Shown one piece after another: positions 32,202 through 41,079 of a DNA stretch of 64,000 nt (position 1 is its first letter; the number at the start of each line of letters is the position of its first letter). Position numbers and translations under genes: made by a program. The notes beneath the pieces are model-generated. The model saw only the letters and a program-made list of their open reading frames with translations, was not told the origin of the DNA and did no database searches. This DNA comes from Terrimicrobium sacchariphilum (GTDB lineage: Bacteria > Verrucomicrobiota > Verrucomicrobiia > Chthoniobacterales > Terrimicrobiaceae): NCBI RefSeq assembly GCF_001613545.1, contig NZ_BDCO01000002.1, positions 930,001-994,000 of the forward strand. The letters run 5' to 3'.

Positions 32202-33999
32202 GTAAGTAAACGCCTGGACGCCCGGTTGCGTGGGGTGTGTCCGAACGGTGAGGAATGATGCGAGGCTCCTGTCACCCGGTGGTAAGTGAATACCTAGGCG
32301 TCAGGTTGCGGTAATGATTAGTGGGCCGGGCAGGTGATCCAGAGACCAGAGCGGAGGGAGCAGTCTGCTGGGACCTTTGGCTTCGCGTTCGCGTGGCTCC
32401 TGAACGCGAGGAACACATGGTCGGCGTAGTCTCGGAAAAGGTAAGTGTTTGCCTAGACATTTGGTTGCGCGGGGTGAGGTAGGGGTTTTCTGGAGGGCAA
32501 GGGACGGACGATAGGGAATTTTTGCCGTGGTGTAAGTGAACGCCTAGGCGCTCGGTTGCGTGGAGGCTGGTGCGGGTGGGTTGGCTGCGGCGCGGCAGGG
32601 TCGGGGTTTGGAAGTGAAGGGGGCGGTTCTGCCAAGGGATCGTTCGGGCGGCTTTGCCCCCTGGGGATGGGCGTGGCGGGATAACGGAACGGCCAGCGCT
32701 GGGAGGTGCGCTGTGTGGGAGGAGGTAAGTGTTTGCCTAGGCGTTTGGTTGCGTGATGGAAGGGAGGGCCTTCCCAGGGTGCGGGGAGCGAGGGCGGAAG
32801 GGATTTTTGTTGGGGTGTAAGTGAACGCCTAGGCGCTTGGTTGCGTGGAAGCTGGTGCGGGTGGGTTGGCTGCGACGCGGCAGAGTCGGGGGTTGGGAAG
32901 GGAAAGGTGCGGTTCTGCCAAGGGATCATTCGGAGCGGCTTTGCTCCCTGGGATGGCGGGATAGCGGAACGGCCAGCGTTGGGAGGTGCGCTGTGTTGGA
33001 GGAGGTAAGTGTTTGCCTAGGCGTTTGGTTGCGTGATGGGAGGGAGGGGCTTTCCCTGGGGGCGGAGAGCGCGGACGATAGGGTTTTCGTTGCGGTGTAA
33101 GTGAACGCCTAGTCGCTTGGTTGCGTGGAAGATGGTGCGGATGGGTTGGCTGCGGCGCGGCAGAGTCGGGGATTGGGAAGGGAAAGGTGCGGTTTTGCCA
33201 AGGGATCGTTCGGGGCGGCTTTGCTCCCTGGGATGGGCGTGGCGGGATAGCGGAACGGCCAGCGCTGGGAGGTGCGCTGTGTTGGAGGAGGTAAGTGTTT
33301 GCCTAGGCGTTTGGTTGCGTGATTGGAGGGAGGGGCTTTCCCAGGTGCGGAGAGCGCGGACGATAGGGTTTTCGTTGCGGTGTAAGTGAACGCCTAGTCG
33401 CTTGGTTGCGTGGAAGCTGGTGCGGATGGGTTGGCTGCGACGAGGGAGAGTTGGGGTTTGGAAGTGAAGGGGGCGGTTCTGCCGAGGGATCATTCGGAGC
33501 GGCTTCGCTCCCTGGGATGGGCGTGGCGGGATAACGGAACGGCTAGCGCTGGGAGGTGCGCTGTGTTGGAGGAGGTAAGTGTTTGCCTAGGCGTTTGGTT
33601 GCGTGATGGAAGGGAGGGCCTTCCCAGGGTGCGGGGAGCGAGGGCGGAAGGGATTTTTGTTGGGGTGTAAGTGAACGCCTAGGCGCTTGGTTGCGTGGAA
33701 GCTGGTGCGGATGGGTTGGCGGCGTGCGGGGGGCTTTCGAAGAGTGAGGGGAGCGGGGCGACAGGCGGATTCCCGATGCGGTGTAAGTGAATACCTAGGC
33801 GTCAGGTTGCGTGAGAGGGCGCGGCTTCGCAGGGTGGCGATAGCGGCGATGGGCGCAGAGGGGAGGTATCTCGCCCTGCAAGGACGGCGGTAAGTAAACG
33901 CCTGGGCGTCGGGTTGTGAGGAGGTGTTCCCGAGGGGGGAGTGGCCGCAGGGGCGAGAACTGACTTCGCGGCTAGTAAATACTTAGGCGACAGGTTGTG
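32202..33999 (+). repeat. 29-bp repeat family, cluster 1 (15 copies)
   Basis: The consensus is GTAAGTG, two A or T, a pyrimidine-type pair, CCTAGGCG, three variable bases, GGTTGCG. Copies start at 32202, 32282, 32441, 32532, 32725, 32817, 33005, 33097, 33291, 33382, 33575, 33667, 33783, 33890 and (truncated) 33975, all in the same orientation. Two subtypes alternate: one with GTGTTTGCCTAGGCGTTTGG and one with GTGAACGCCTAGGCGCTTGG. The core CGCCTAGGCG is a perfect palindrome, but the arms are not symmetrical. There is no gene with credible coding text from 32103 to 34346, and no cas genes or constant-length spacers. Confidence 0.95.
32532..33695 (+). repeat. Tandem ~285-bp higher-order units within cluster 1
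   Basis: Successive units start at 32532, 32817, 33097 and 33382, with a fifth beginning at 33667 (periods 285, 280, 285, 285). Each contains one repeat of each subtype plus two spacers (~63 and ~160 bp) that are themselves conserved. The segments 32725-32816 and 33575-33666 look identical base for base, showing recent duplication or gene conversion. Confidence 0.9.
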
Positions 34000-34346
34000 C
34001 TGGAGGAAGAAAGGGGGTTCGGCGGGGACGGGGCGAGCTTCAGCGGGACCGCTCGGCGGGGTGTCGGGAGCGTCGCGGGTGGCGCTTGGGTGGCGCGGGG
34101 TTTGTGTCGCGACCGGCGGGGGAGGGAGGATTTCCGAGGGGGGAGCTTTCTTTGTCGGCTCGATGGTAGCCGGGGGGTGGCGTTCCGTTTGAGCGTGCCT
34201 TGCCGTCTGGTGCCGGGGGGGGAGTCAATGCATTGCGGGACCGGGATTACGGCGGAGCGCGATTAGCATGGGCGCCGGGCGGGTGTCACCCGGCGCTGGC
34301 GGAGTGTGGGACAGGGTTCCGCACCTCGCCCGCGTGGAGCGGAGGA
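34000..34346. other. GC-rich intergenic remainder
   Basis: After the last cluster-1 repeat about 350 bp of G-rich sequence leads to the end of the PEP-CTERM gene. No repeat copy, RNA gene or credible coding frame is visible. Confidence 0.4.
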
Positions 34347-36725
34347 CTAGGCGTCCTGGCGGCGCGAGCGGCGGCGGATGTGCAGGACGAGGAAGGCGGC
34401 GACGCCGAGGCCGATGAGGACCCAGGTGGAGGGCTCGGGCACGGCGGTGGCCTGGAGGAGGTAGGCGCCGTAGCCGAGGTTGTTTGTCTGGGCCGCGCCG
34501 AGGAGCAGACCGCTCTGGCTGAGGGCAAAGGCGGTGCCGAGGTTCTGCCAGTTGAGCGAGGCGAGGTTCACGTCGACGCTTTCATCGAGGATGAAGGTGC
34601 CGATGCCGATGAGGTAGGCAAAGGAGCGCTGCCCGAGGTCGGTGTCGCCGTTGAAGAGGTTGAACGTGCCGAGAGCGGAGCCGTCGTCGAGCAGGCGCAC
34701 GATGGAGGAGACGCCGTAGCCGTCGCTGGCGCGCACGCTCATGTCAAAGCCGACGGTCTCGTTGGTCGAGGAGTTGTAGAGCCAGGCGGTCTGGCCGTAC
34801 TGGTCGGACTCGCCATTGTAGCGGTACGACGTGCCGGTGATGAAGCCGTTGTCGTTGTACTGGCCGATGTAGGAATACTGGTAGCCGGTGTCGCTGGTGT
34901 AGGTATTGCCTCCAGCCTGGTCGTAAAGGCCGATGCGGGTGGATGTGCCGGTCGGGCTGGCGGCCCAGGTGGCGGTGCCGCTGTCGGAGCTGCCACCGTG
35001 AAAGATGAGGGCGGTGCCAAAGGCGGTGCCGTTGTTGAGCACGCCGGAGACGTCGCTGTACTGCTGGCCGGAGCTGGAGGTGAAGGTATTGCCTCCGCCC
35101 TGATCATAGAGGCCCACACGGGTGAGGGCGGTGGGGTTGCTGGTGTGGCCGACCCAGGCGTCGCGGGAGATCTGGTTCGTGCCGGAGTAGCGGGCGGACA
35201 TGCCGGCCATGTAGCCGCTCGTCGAGATACGGGCCAGGCCGCTGAGCTGCGCGCCGTTGTCGGCCGTGTAGGCTCCGTCGGTGAAGCCGACGCGGGTGGT
35301 GACGCCGTCGGGATTGGTGAACCACGCGGCGGAGCCGAGCTGGGTGCTGCCGCCGTTGTAGATGTTGGACGAGCCGGAGGCGTAGCCGGTGGCATTCATC
35401 GAACCGAGGAAGCTGAACTGGTAGCCGGTGTCGCTGGTGAAGGTATTGCCTCCGCCCTGGTCGTAGAATCCGACGCGGGTGTTGAGGCCCGTGTTGACAT
35501 TGGCGATCCAGGCGGCATAGCCGAGCTGGGTGCTGGTGCCATTGTACCGGTAGGTGTAGCCGCCGACGACGCCTGCGGCGCTCCAGAGGTTGGTCTGGCT
35601 CTGCTGGCTGCCGGTGCTGGAGGTGAACTCATTGCCGCCGCCCTGGTCGTAGAGGCCGGTGCGGAGGGTCTCGCCGGTGGCGTGGTTGACGGCCCAGGTG
35701 GCGTAGCCGTAGCTGGTCCAGGTGCTCGCCGAGTTGTTGAACCGCTGGGTGATGCCGGTGACGGGGCCGACGCCGGTGCTGTTGCCGCTGTCGTAGAAGG
35801 AATACTGGTAGTCGTTGGAGGTGTGAAACTCGGAACCCTGGTAGAGGCCGATGCGGGTGGTCGCGCCGGTGGCGGCATTGGCGATCCAGAGGGCCTGGCC
35901 GTAGCCGTCGAAGGTGGACCCCTTGTAGCGCAGCGACGTGCCGGCGATGTAGCCGTCGGCGGTGACCTGGCTCACCTCGCTGCGCTGGATGCCGCTGCCA
36001 TTGGTGAATTCGTTGCCTCCGCCCTGGTCGTAAAATCCGATGCGGGTGGTGGTGCCGGTGGAGTCGGCCACCCAGGCGGCGAGACCGGTGTTGGTCGCGC
36101 CGTTGTAGCGGATGGAGGTGCCTGCGGCGTAGCCGGTGGAGGTGATGCCGACGACCTCGCTGGTCTGCTGGTTGGTGCTGCTGGTGAATTCCGCACCCTG
36201 GTAAAGGCCGACGCGGGTGGTTTCACCCGTGAGGCCATTGGCGATCCAGGCGGCCTTGCCGTTGTTGTTGGAGTTGTCGTCGTACCGGTAGGAGGTGCCG
36301 GCGACGTAGCCGTTGGCGGAGAGGCCCTTGATCTCGGAGACCTGGAGATTTGAGTAGGTGGAAAACTCCCGCGTGCTGTAGAGTCCGATGCGGCGCGATA
36401 CGCCGTCGGCCGTGGCGGCCCAGGCGGCGTTGCCGTTGTTGGACCCGTAGTTGAAGCGATCGGACGTGCCGGTATAGACAAATCCGTCGATGTAGTGGCT
36501 CACGTAGGTCGTGCTGCCGCCCCAGGGGTTGTTGTACTCCTGGGTGCCGTAAAAGCCGAGGCGCGCGAGGTAGTGAAAGGCCGCGTCGGCATGGGCGGGA
36601 GCAGGTAATGCCGAGAGAGCGGCGGCCGCCGCGCCTGCAAGCAGGAGGCGGGAGCGGGTGCCGGGGGTCCGGCGACGGAGGGTTTCAGTGCGCGATGACG
36701 GCGTGAATGGCAGCAGGCTTTTCAT
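34347..36725 (-). CDS. PEP-CTERM protein of ten ~65-aa propeller-like repeats
   Basis: 792 aa from ATG 36725. After a signal peptide (LLLAGAAAAALSALPAPAHA) come ten units of ~65 residues with the pattern TTRIGLYDQGGGNEFTS, then S.V..IT..GY.AGTSYRYNG and AAW.AN..TG. The register recalls HAF-type or other beta-propeller repeats (in..Gy.aGts) but carries a distinct R(I/V)G(L/F)Y motif. A non-repeat C-terminal part leads to AVPEPSTWVLIGLGVAAFLV and an Arg-rich tail for exosortase sorting. A paralogue lies at 61701. The gene is bracketed by the two large 29-bp-repeat clusters. Surface binding or adhesion is a guess. Confidence 0.88.
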   Translation of the reverse strand: MKSLLPFTPSSRTETLRRRTPGTRSRLLLAGAAAAALSALPAPAHADAAFHYLARLGFYGTQEYNNPWGGSTTYVSHYIDGFVYTGTSDRFNYGSNNGNAAWAATADGVSRRIGLYSTREFSTYSNLQVSEIKGLSANGYVAGTSYRYDDNSNNNGKAAWIANGLTGETTRVGLYQGAEFTSSTNQQTSEVVGITSTGYAAGTSIRYNGATNTGLAAWVADSTGTTTRIGFYDQGGGNEFTNGSGIQRSEVSQVTADGYIAGTSLRYKGSTFDGYGQALWIANAATGATTRIGLYQGSEFHTSNDYQYSFYDSGNSTGVGPVTGITQRFNNSASTWTSYGYATWAVNHATGETLRTGLYDQGGGNEFTSSTGSQQSQTNLWSAAGVVGGYTYRYNGTSTQLGYAAWIANVNTGLNTRVGFYDQGGGNTFTSDTGYQFSFLGSMNATGYASGSSNIYNGGSTQLGSAAWFTNPDGVTTRVGFTDGAYTADNGAQLSGLARISTSGYMAGMSARYSGTNQISRDAWVGHTSNPTALTRVGLYDQGGGNTFTSSSGQQYSDVSGVLNNGTAFGTALIFHGGSSDSGTATWAASPTGTSTRIGLYDQAGGNTYTSDTGYQYSYIGQYNDNGFITGTSYRYNGESDQYGQTAWLYNSSTNETVGFDMSVRASDGYGVSSIVRLLDDGSALGTFNLFNGDTDLGQRSFAYLIGIGTFILDESVDVNLASLNWQNLGTAFALSQSGLLLGAAQTNNLGYGAYLLQATAVPEPSTWVLIGLGVAAFLVLHIRRRSRRQDA

Positions 36726-37436
36726 AGGTGACGTGAGCGGGCGGCTGTCGGGTTTGGCAGGACAGTCCGGTGGCGGAAGGAGCAGGAAATACGCCAGATC
36801 CTGATCGCCTCCGCGGCGGTGTCTTTCGGCAGCCGAGGCTTCGGGGTTTACCATCGTGAGACCGAATCGCAACAGAAAAAGGCCCGAAAATCCTCATTCT
36901 TTTCATGCAATTGGTTGGGTTCGTATTTTTACGACGATATATTACCATGTCCCTGGTTGCAGGGCGTTGCGGAGGCTCGGATTTCCAGCCGCCGGGGCGA
37001 CGTTGTGCAACCAGCGAAGGCGGTATTGACTCGATATGCCGCGATATTTTCCGGTGCGGGCCGGAGCCTGCCGGATTTTTCCTGAGGCCGCGCGGGTGTT
37101 GCCTGATCCCGGAGGAACGAACTCGTACGAGAACGGAGACACCCGGGCGGAGAAGGGTGTCGTGGGAATTTTTTCCCTCCTCCCCCGATGAACCGGGGTT
37201 GATTCCGGTGGCTCCCGGCACGGGCCCCGGGGGCGCGGGGTTTTCCCTGGCGTCTGGCGAAATGACGTTGCGCGGCACTCCGACCCCGACCTGGCCGCCC
37301 TGCGGGGAGAGAGGAACTCCTGGCGGCGGCTTGCGCAAGAGAGGGGGCGATCCCCTCGCGACCCGCGGATGAGAGAGGCGGGGCGCGGGCGGCGAAGGAG
37401 CGGGTGGCCCGGTGCGTATCTTTCGCGGGCAGGGAA
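36726..37436. other. Intergenic, upstream of the propeller gene
   Basis: About 700 bp between the propeller gene start and cluster 2. The stretch around 36890-36950 is AT-richer (TTCGTATTTTTACGACGATA) and may hold the promoter of the minus-strand gene. Long open frames exist but with poor protein-like text. No RNA gene recognised. Confidence 0.4.
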
Positions 37437-38392
37437 GTAAGTATTTGCCTGGGCGCTTGGTTGCGTGGGCGGCGGTCGGGCCGTCTGGAGGGACGCCGGG
37501 CACGCGGCCTCCCTCGGTAAGTGAACACCTAGTCAGTCGGTTGTGTGGCGAATCGCGGGCGGCGGGTGGTATTCCGAAAAGGCGCGGTCTTCCATCGATG
37601 AGGGAAGCGGTGGAGGGTCGCGATGCCTGGGGGGAGGGCGCGGTGTAAGTAAACGCCTGGGCAGTGGGTTGCAGCCCGTGGCGCGGCATGGTTTCAGGCC
37701 TTGGGGCGAGGTGCGTCGCCGGAGTAAGTGAATGCCTAGTCAACAGGTGGCGTAAATCTTCGGGACGGTGGGCGAGGCGGCGGGCCTCGGACGGAAGGCA
37801 AGGGGGCGGCTTAGGGTGGCGGGCGACGAGGGATGAGAGCCGGCCGGGGTAAGTGAATACCTGGACGTCTGGTTGTCTGAAGGGACTATCCGGCGGGCGG
37901 GGAGCCGGGGGCGTGGGAGTAAGTGAATACTTGGGCGACAGGTTGGCGAAAGGGGCTTTGCCCGGCGGGAATCTCGCGGGACGGGCGGTGAGTGGTGCGC
38001 GGGGATGGCGGGTAAGTGTTTGCCTAGGCGTCTGGTTGCTCAGGCCGTCATGGTGGCTCGTCGCTGGGGCGGGCCGCAGACCCTCCGCTTCGGACAGGCT
38101 GGGGGTAAGTGAATACCTGGACGTCTGGTTGCCTGGAGGGACTATCCGGCGGGCGGGAGCCGGAGGCGCGGGAGTAAGTGAATACTTGGGCGACAGGTTG
38201 CCGAAAGGAGCCTTGCCCGGCGGGAATCTCGCGGGACGGTCGGGGTGGTGAGTGGTGCGCGGGGATGGCGGGTAAGTGTTTGCCTAGGCGTCTGGTTGCT
38301 CAGGCCGTCATGATGGCTCGTCGCAGGGGCGGGCCGCAGACCCTCTGCTTCGGACAGGCCGGGGTAAGTGAATACCTAGTCAATAGGTCGCG
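37437..38392 (+). repeat. 29-bp repeat family, cluster 2 (11 copies)
   Basis: Copies start at 37437, 37517, 37645, 37724, 37849, 37919, 38012, 38105, 38174, 38272 and 38364, all on the plus strand. They are more diverged than cluster 1: CCTGGACG, CCTAGTCA and CTTGGGCGA versions of the core are present. All keep GTAAGT at the start and GGTTG or GGTNG near the end. Spacers are 40-100 bp and non-coding. Confidence 0.95.
37849..38363 (+). repeat. Tandem ~256-bp duplication within cluster 2
   Basis: Two near-identical units (37849-38104 and 38105-38363) each carry three 29-bp repeats in the same order plus the same spacers, for example GGGACTATCCGGCGGGCG and GCCTAGGCGTCTGGTTGCTC. They differ by a few substitutions and short indels. 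The unit is unrelated in spacer sequence to the 285-bp unit of cluster 1, so amplification happened independently. Confidence 0.9.
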
Positions 38393-38571
38393 TGCAGGAG
38401 CTGAGGAACGTCTTTCGCGCTCAGAGCCAGGGGCGATTTTTTTGCCCGGGGGCAGTGACTGAGTTTTCACGCGCCCTCGCGGCTGCGGTGAGGCGGGGGC
38501 GTGGTGGAGCCAGGACCTATGGCGGAGGGAGGGCGTATGCCGCCCGGGGGCCTTTTGGGAAACCCCGCCCG

Positions 38572-39273
38572 CTAGAGGATGGGGAGGGAGCCGAGGCGCT
38601 TCGGGCGCATGGGCCTGGTGGGGAGATTGTAGCCCATGGCGGTGAGCTTCTCGGAGATGGTGGCGGTGATCATGCGGGCGGACCGCTTGGCGTCAAAGGA
38701 CAGTCCGGTGGAGGAGGCCGTGAGCACGAGCGTGGGGCCGCCGGTGTACGGGCCGCTGGGGATCGCGCCGGGGGCTGCGCCGGAGCCGCCGACGGTGATG
38801 ATGCCGCCGATGATGACGGGCTGGCCGCCGGGGCCGATCTGCCAGATGCGCGTGATGGTTTCCATCTTCGTGCCGCCAAACCCGAGGCCGACGAGGCCGC
38901 GGAGGGCGCGGCTGCCCTGGTTCATGCGGACAAATTCCCCGGTGATGACCCAGGTGCCGGGTGCGGGCTGGGGCGGCGGCGGGCCAGCCTGGGAGGGGGC
39001 GACGTTTTTATTCAGGCGCTCGGCGAGGGCGGCGGCGAAATCCTGCGCGAACTGCTGGCGAAACTCGTAGAGATCCAGCCCCTGCCGGTCGACGCGCATG
39101 CCGTCATCGCGAATGGTAAAGGGGGCGACATAGATGCGGCTGGGCAGGCGCGGAGGCTCCATGACCCAGTTGGACTCCTTCACGCTCACGGAGGCGCACC
39201 CGGCTCCGAGGAGCAGGGCGAGGCCGAGCGCGGCAGCGGCGAGGGAGGTCTTCAGGAAGCGGGCGGTGGTCAC
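38572..39273 (-). CDS. DUF4410-like lipoprotein
   Basis: 233 aa starting at GTG 39273. A lipoprotein signal peptide has the lipobox LGAGC, so the mature protein is anchored through Cys. The body (PSRIYVAPFTIRDDGMRVDR, FAAALAERLNKNV, WVITGEFVRMNQGSRALRGL, then ARMITATISEKLTAMGY) fits DUF4410 outer-membrane-type lipoproteins. Function unknown in the family. It lies between repeat clusters 2 and 3 without an operon partner. Confidence 0.8.
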   Translation of the reverse strand: MTTARFLKTSLAAAALGLALLLGAGCASVSVKESNWVMEPPRLPSRIYVAPFTIRDDGMRVDRQGLDLYEFRQQFAQDFAAALAERLNKNVAPSQAGPPPPQPAPGTWVITGEFVRMNQGSRALRGLVGLGFGGTKMETITRIWQIGPGGQPVIIGGIITVGGSGAAPGAIPSGPYTGGPTLVLTASSTGLSFDAKRSARMITATISEKLTAMGYNLPTRPMRPKRLGSLPIL

Positions 39274-39459
39274 GGGTACAAAAATGCGGCCTGCTAATAG
39301 GGGCGAGCCGGGCGGGTTTTGCCAGCGTTATTTTTCCAGTGGAGGAGAAGTGGGGGGCGGGGAGTGGGCTTCGCCCCCGCTCGGCGGGGAGAGCGGAGGG
39401 AGATTTTTCGGTCGAGGGACAGGCTGGCGAGGGCTACCAGGAGCAGGGAGGAGAGGGGG

Positions 39460-39580
39460 GTAAGTGTTTGCCTGCGCGTCGGGTTGCGCAACGCGGCGGC
39501 GGGAGATTTCCGAGGGAAGGGCGTGCGGGAGAGGGCGCAATTTTTCGGCGGGTAAGTGAATGCCTAGGCGCTCGGTTGCG
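39460..39580 (+). repeat. 29-bp repeat family, cluster 3 (2 copies)
   Basis: Copies start at 39460 (GTAAGTGTTTGCCTGCGCG, then GGGTTGCG) and 39552 (GTAAGTGAATGCCTAGGCG, then TCGGTTGCG). Their spacing of 92 bp equals the short spacing in cluster 1, and they are again one of each subtype in the same order. Confidence 0.93.
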
Positions 39581-39701
39581 CGAAACGGCAGGTTCATCGC
39601 TGGCACCATGCGGCGATGGCTCGAGCGTGGCTCGCCCCGTCGTCGGGTTTGCGGGCCAGGCTTGTCAGGAAGTAGCGGGAGACTGCGGGGTGCGGCGGGG
39701 C

Positions 39702-39938
39702 TTATTGTCGGTTAAGTTTTTCCTTGAGTTCCGCTTCGCTCAGGACGCGCTGGTCTCCCGGGGGGGCGAGGAAAAAGTAGAGGATGACGCCGAGGAAATT
39801 CAGGGTGCAGAGCACGATGGTCCACACGATCTTGTCGGTGTCGGAGTAATCGGTCCTGCGCAGGTGTGAGACCAGGGCGATGATCCAGATCAGGAAGCCG
39901 GCGGCGGAGGCGATGCAGAGCAGGGCGGGTAGGGACAT
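39702..39938 (-). CDS. Small PLDc_N-type membrane protein
   Basis: 78 aa with two hydrophobic helices. The C-terminal one (DKIVWTIVLCTLNFLGVILY, then FFLAPPG) is the pattern of the phospholipase D nuclease N-terminal domain (PLDc_N), which occurs alone in many small bacterial proteins. Such proteins sit in the inner membrane; their function is unknown. No neighbours suggest a pathway. Confidence 0.8.
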   Translation of the reverse strand: MSLPALLCIASAAGFLIWIIALVSHLRRTDYSDTDKIVWTIVLCTLNFLGVILYFFLAPPGDQRVLSEAELKEKLNRQ

Positions 39939-40348
39939 GCGGTTTGGGGAGCGACGGGTGATTGCTTATTCCGAAGGTAGGGAATGAGGCTTGGAAAAGC
40001 CAGTTCAGCCTGAGGCGGGCCGCTGGCAATGCCAGAAGGAGACGAAATCGCTACTCCGGGCAGGCAGCGGCTAATCTTCGGACGGAATGGCGGAGAAATT
40101 TTCCGCGTGTCCGGCTGGATGGTGAATTTTTTTCAGCCGCGACCGGAACACTGGAGGACGCGTAGTTGGCGCGATTGGAGACAAGCGGAACTCCATGAAT
40201 CCGGCGGATGGTGGGAGTTGCGGAAATAGGGAATGCACGCGAAATTTCGCCCGGGTTGGGGCGGTGCTGCGACCGGTTGCTGGCGGGGTGCGTATTGACT
40301 TGCCATGACAAGCGCAAGGGGGCTAGTCGTCTCGAAATTATTGAGAAC

Positions 40349-40355
40349 AAGGAGG
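40349..40355 (+). promoter_or_regulatory. Strong ribosome binding site for the LytTR regulator
   Basis: AAGGAGG lies 10 nt before the ATG at 40366. This is one of the few clear Shine-Dalgarno sequences in the window and fixes the start. Confidence 0.75.
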
Positions 40356-40365
40356 CGCACGAGCA

Positions 40366-41079
40366 ATGAGCATCCGGGTGATGGTGATCGATGACGTGGA
40401 GGTCGAGCGGCGGTTGCTGCGCGGCTGGATCGGCGCACACCGGGACCTGGAGCTGGTGGGCGAGGCGTCGAGCGTCGACATGGCGCGGGAGGAGATCGGG
40501 CGGCTGCGGCCGGATGTGATCTTCCTCGACGTGCAGATCGGCGAGTCGGATGGCTTCCGGCTGTTGCGCGGGCTGAGCTGGCGGCCCACGGTGGTGTTTG
40601 TGAGCGCATGGCCGCACTACGCGATCGATGCGTTTGCGGTGGAGGCGGCGGATTACTTGTTGAAGCCGGTGACGGCGGCGCGCTTTGCGACGACGGTGCA
40701 GCGGCTGGTGCGGCTGCAGGAGGGTGGCGGGGCGGGTCCCCTGGACTCGGGCGACCAGATTTGCCTGAACTCGACGACGTCGTCGCAGGTGGTGCCCGTG
40801 GGGGCGATGCGCGTGCTGGTGGCGGACGGGGATTTCACCCGCGTGCTGGTGGCGGGAAAGCCCGAGGTGCTGGTGTGCCGGAGGCTGGGGGCCTTTGAGG
40901 AGACGCTGCCGATGCCGCCCTTTGCGCGGCTGGACAGGTCGCTCATCGTGAATGTGCCGTACATCGACCGCCTGGAGCGGCTGGGTCGCAACGACGCCCG
41001 GCTGTGGATGCAGGGCCTGCGCGTGCCGCTCGAGATCGGGCGCACCGCGATGGAGCGTCTGCGCAGCCTCATGCCCTGA
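40366..41079 (+). CDS. LytTR-family response regulator
   Basis: 237 aa. The receiver domain (1-120) has D9/D10, phosphoacceptor Asp55 in VIFLDVQIGESDG, and the K of LLKPVTAARF. The C-terminal LytTR DNA-binding domain (~135-235) includes VADGDFTRVLVAG, the LPMPPFARLDRSLIVNVPYI core and a final strand region. It should regulate genes from direct-repeat sites. The gene faces the sensor kinase at 41500-43326 across 420 bp, so the two are probably a convergent pair. A copy of the ACTCCATGAATCCGG repeat lies ~160 bp upstream. Confidence 0.92.
   Translation: MSIRVMVIDDVEVERRLLRGWIGAHRDLELVGEASSVDMAREEIGRLRPDVIFLDVQIGESDGFRLLRGLSWRPTVVFVSAWPHYAIDAFAVEAADYLLKPVTAARFATTVQRLVRLQEGGGAGPLDSGDQICLNSTTSSQVVPVGAMRVLVADGDFTRVLVAGKPEVLVCRRLGAFEETLPMPPFARLDRSLIVNVPYIDRLERLGRNDARLWMQGLRVPLEIGRTAMERLRSLMP

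Noticed and set aside
32560-33893. Series of 60-90-aa plus-strand frames in the repeat region
   Set aside because: They are open only because the tandem DNA units lack stops in that frame; the text (VSVCLGVWLRDG and similar) is the translated repeat, and starts and composition are not gene-like.
32202-33999. CRISPR array
   Set aside because: The repeats are 29 bp, but spacing varies from ~50 to ~165 bp, spacers are themselves duplicated, repeats fall into alternating subtypes, and no cas gene is present.
34200-36353. 717-aa plus-strand frame
   Set aside because: Antisense shadow of the PEP-CTERM propeller gene with Gly/Ala/Val/Glu-rich text; no motif and no RBS.
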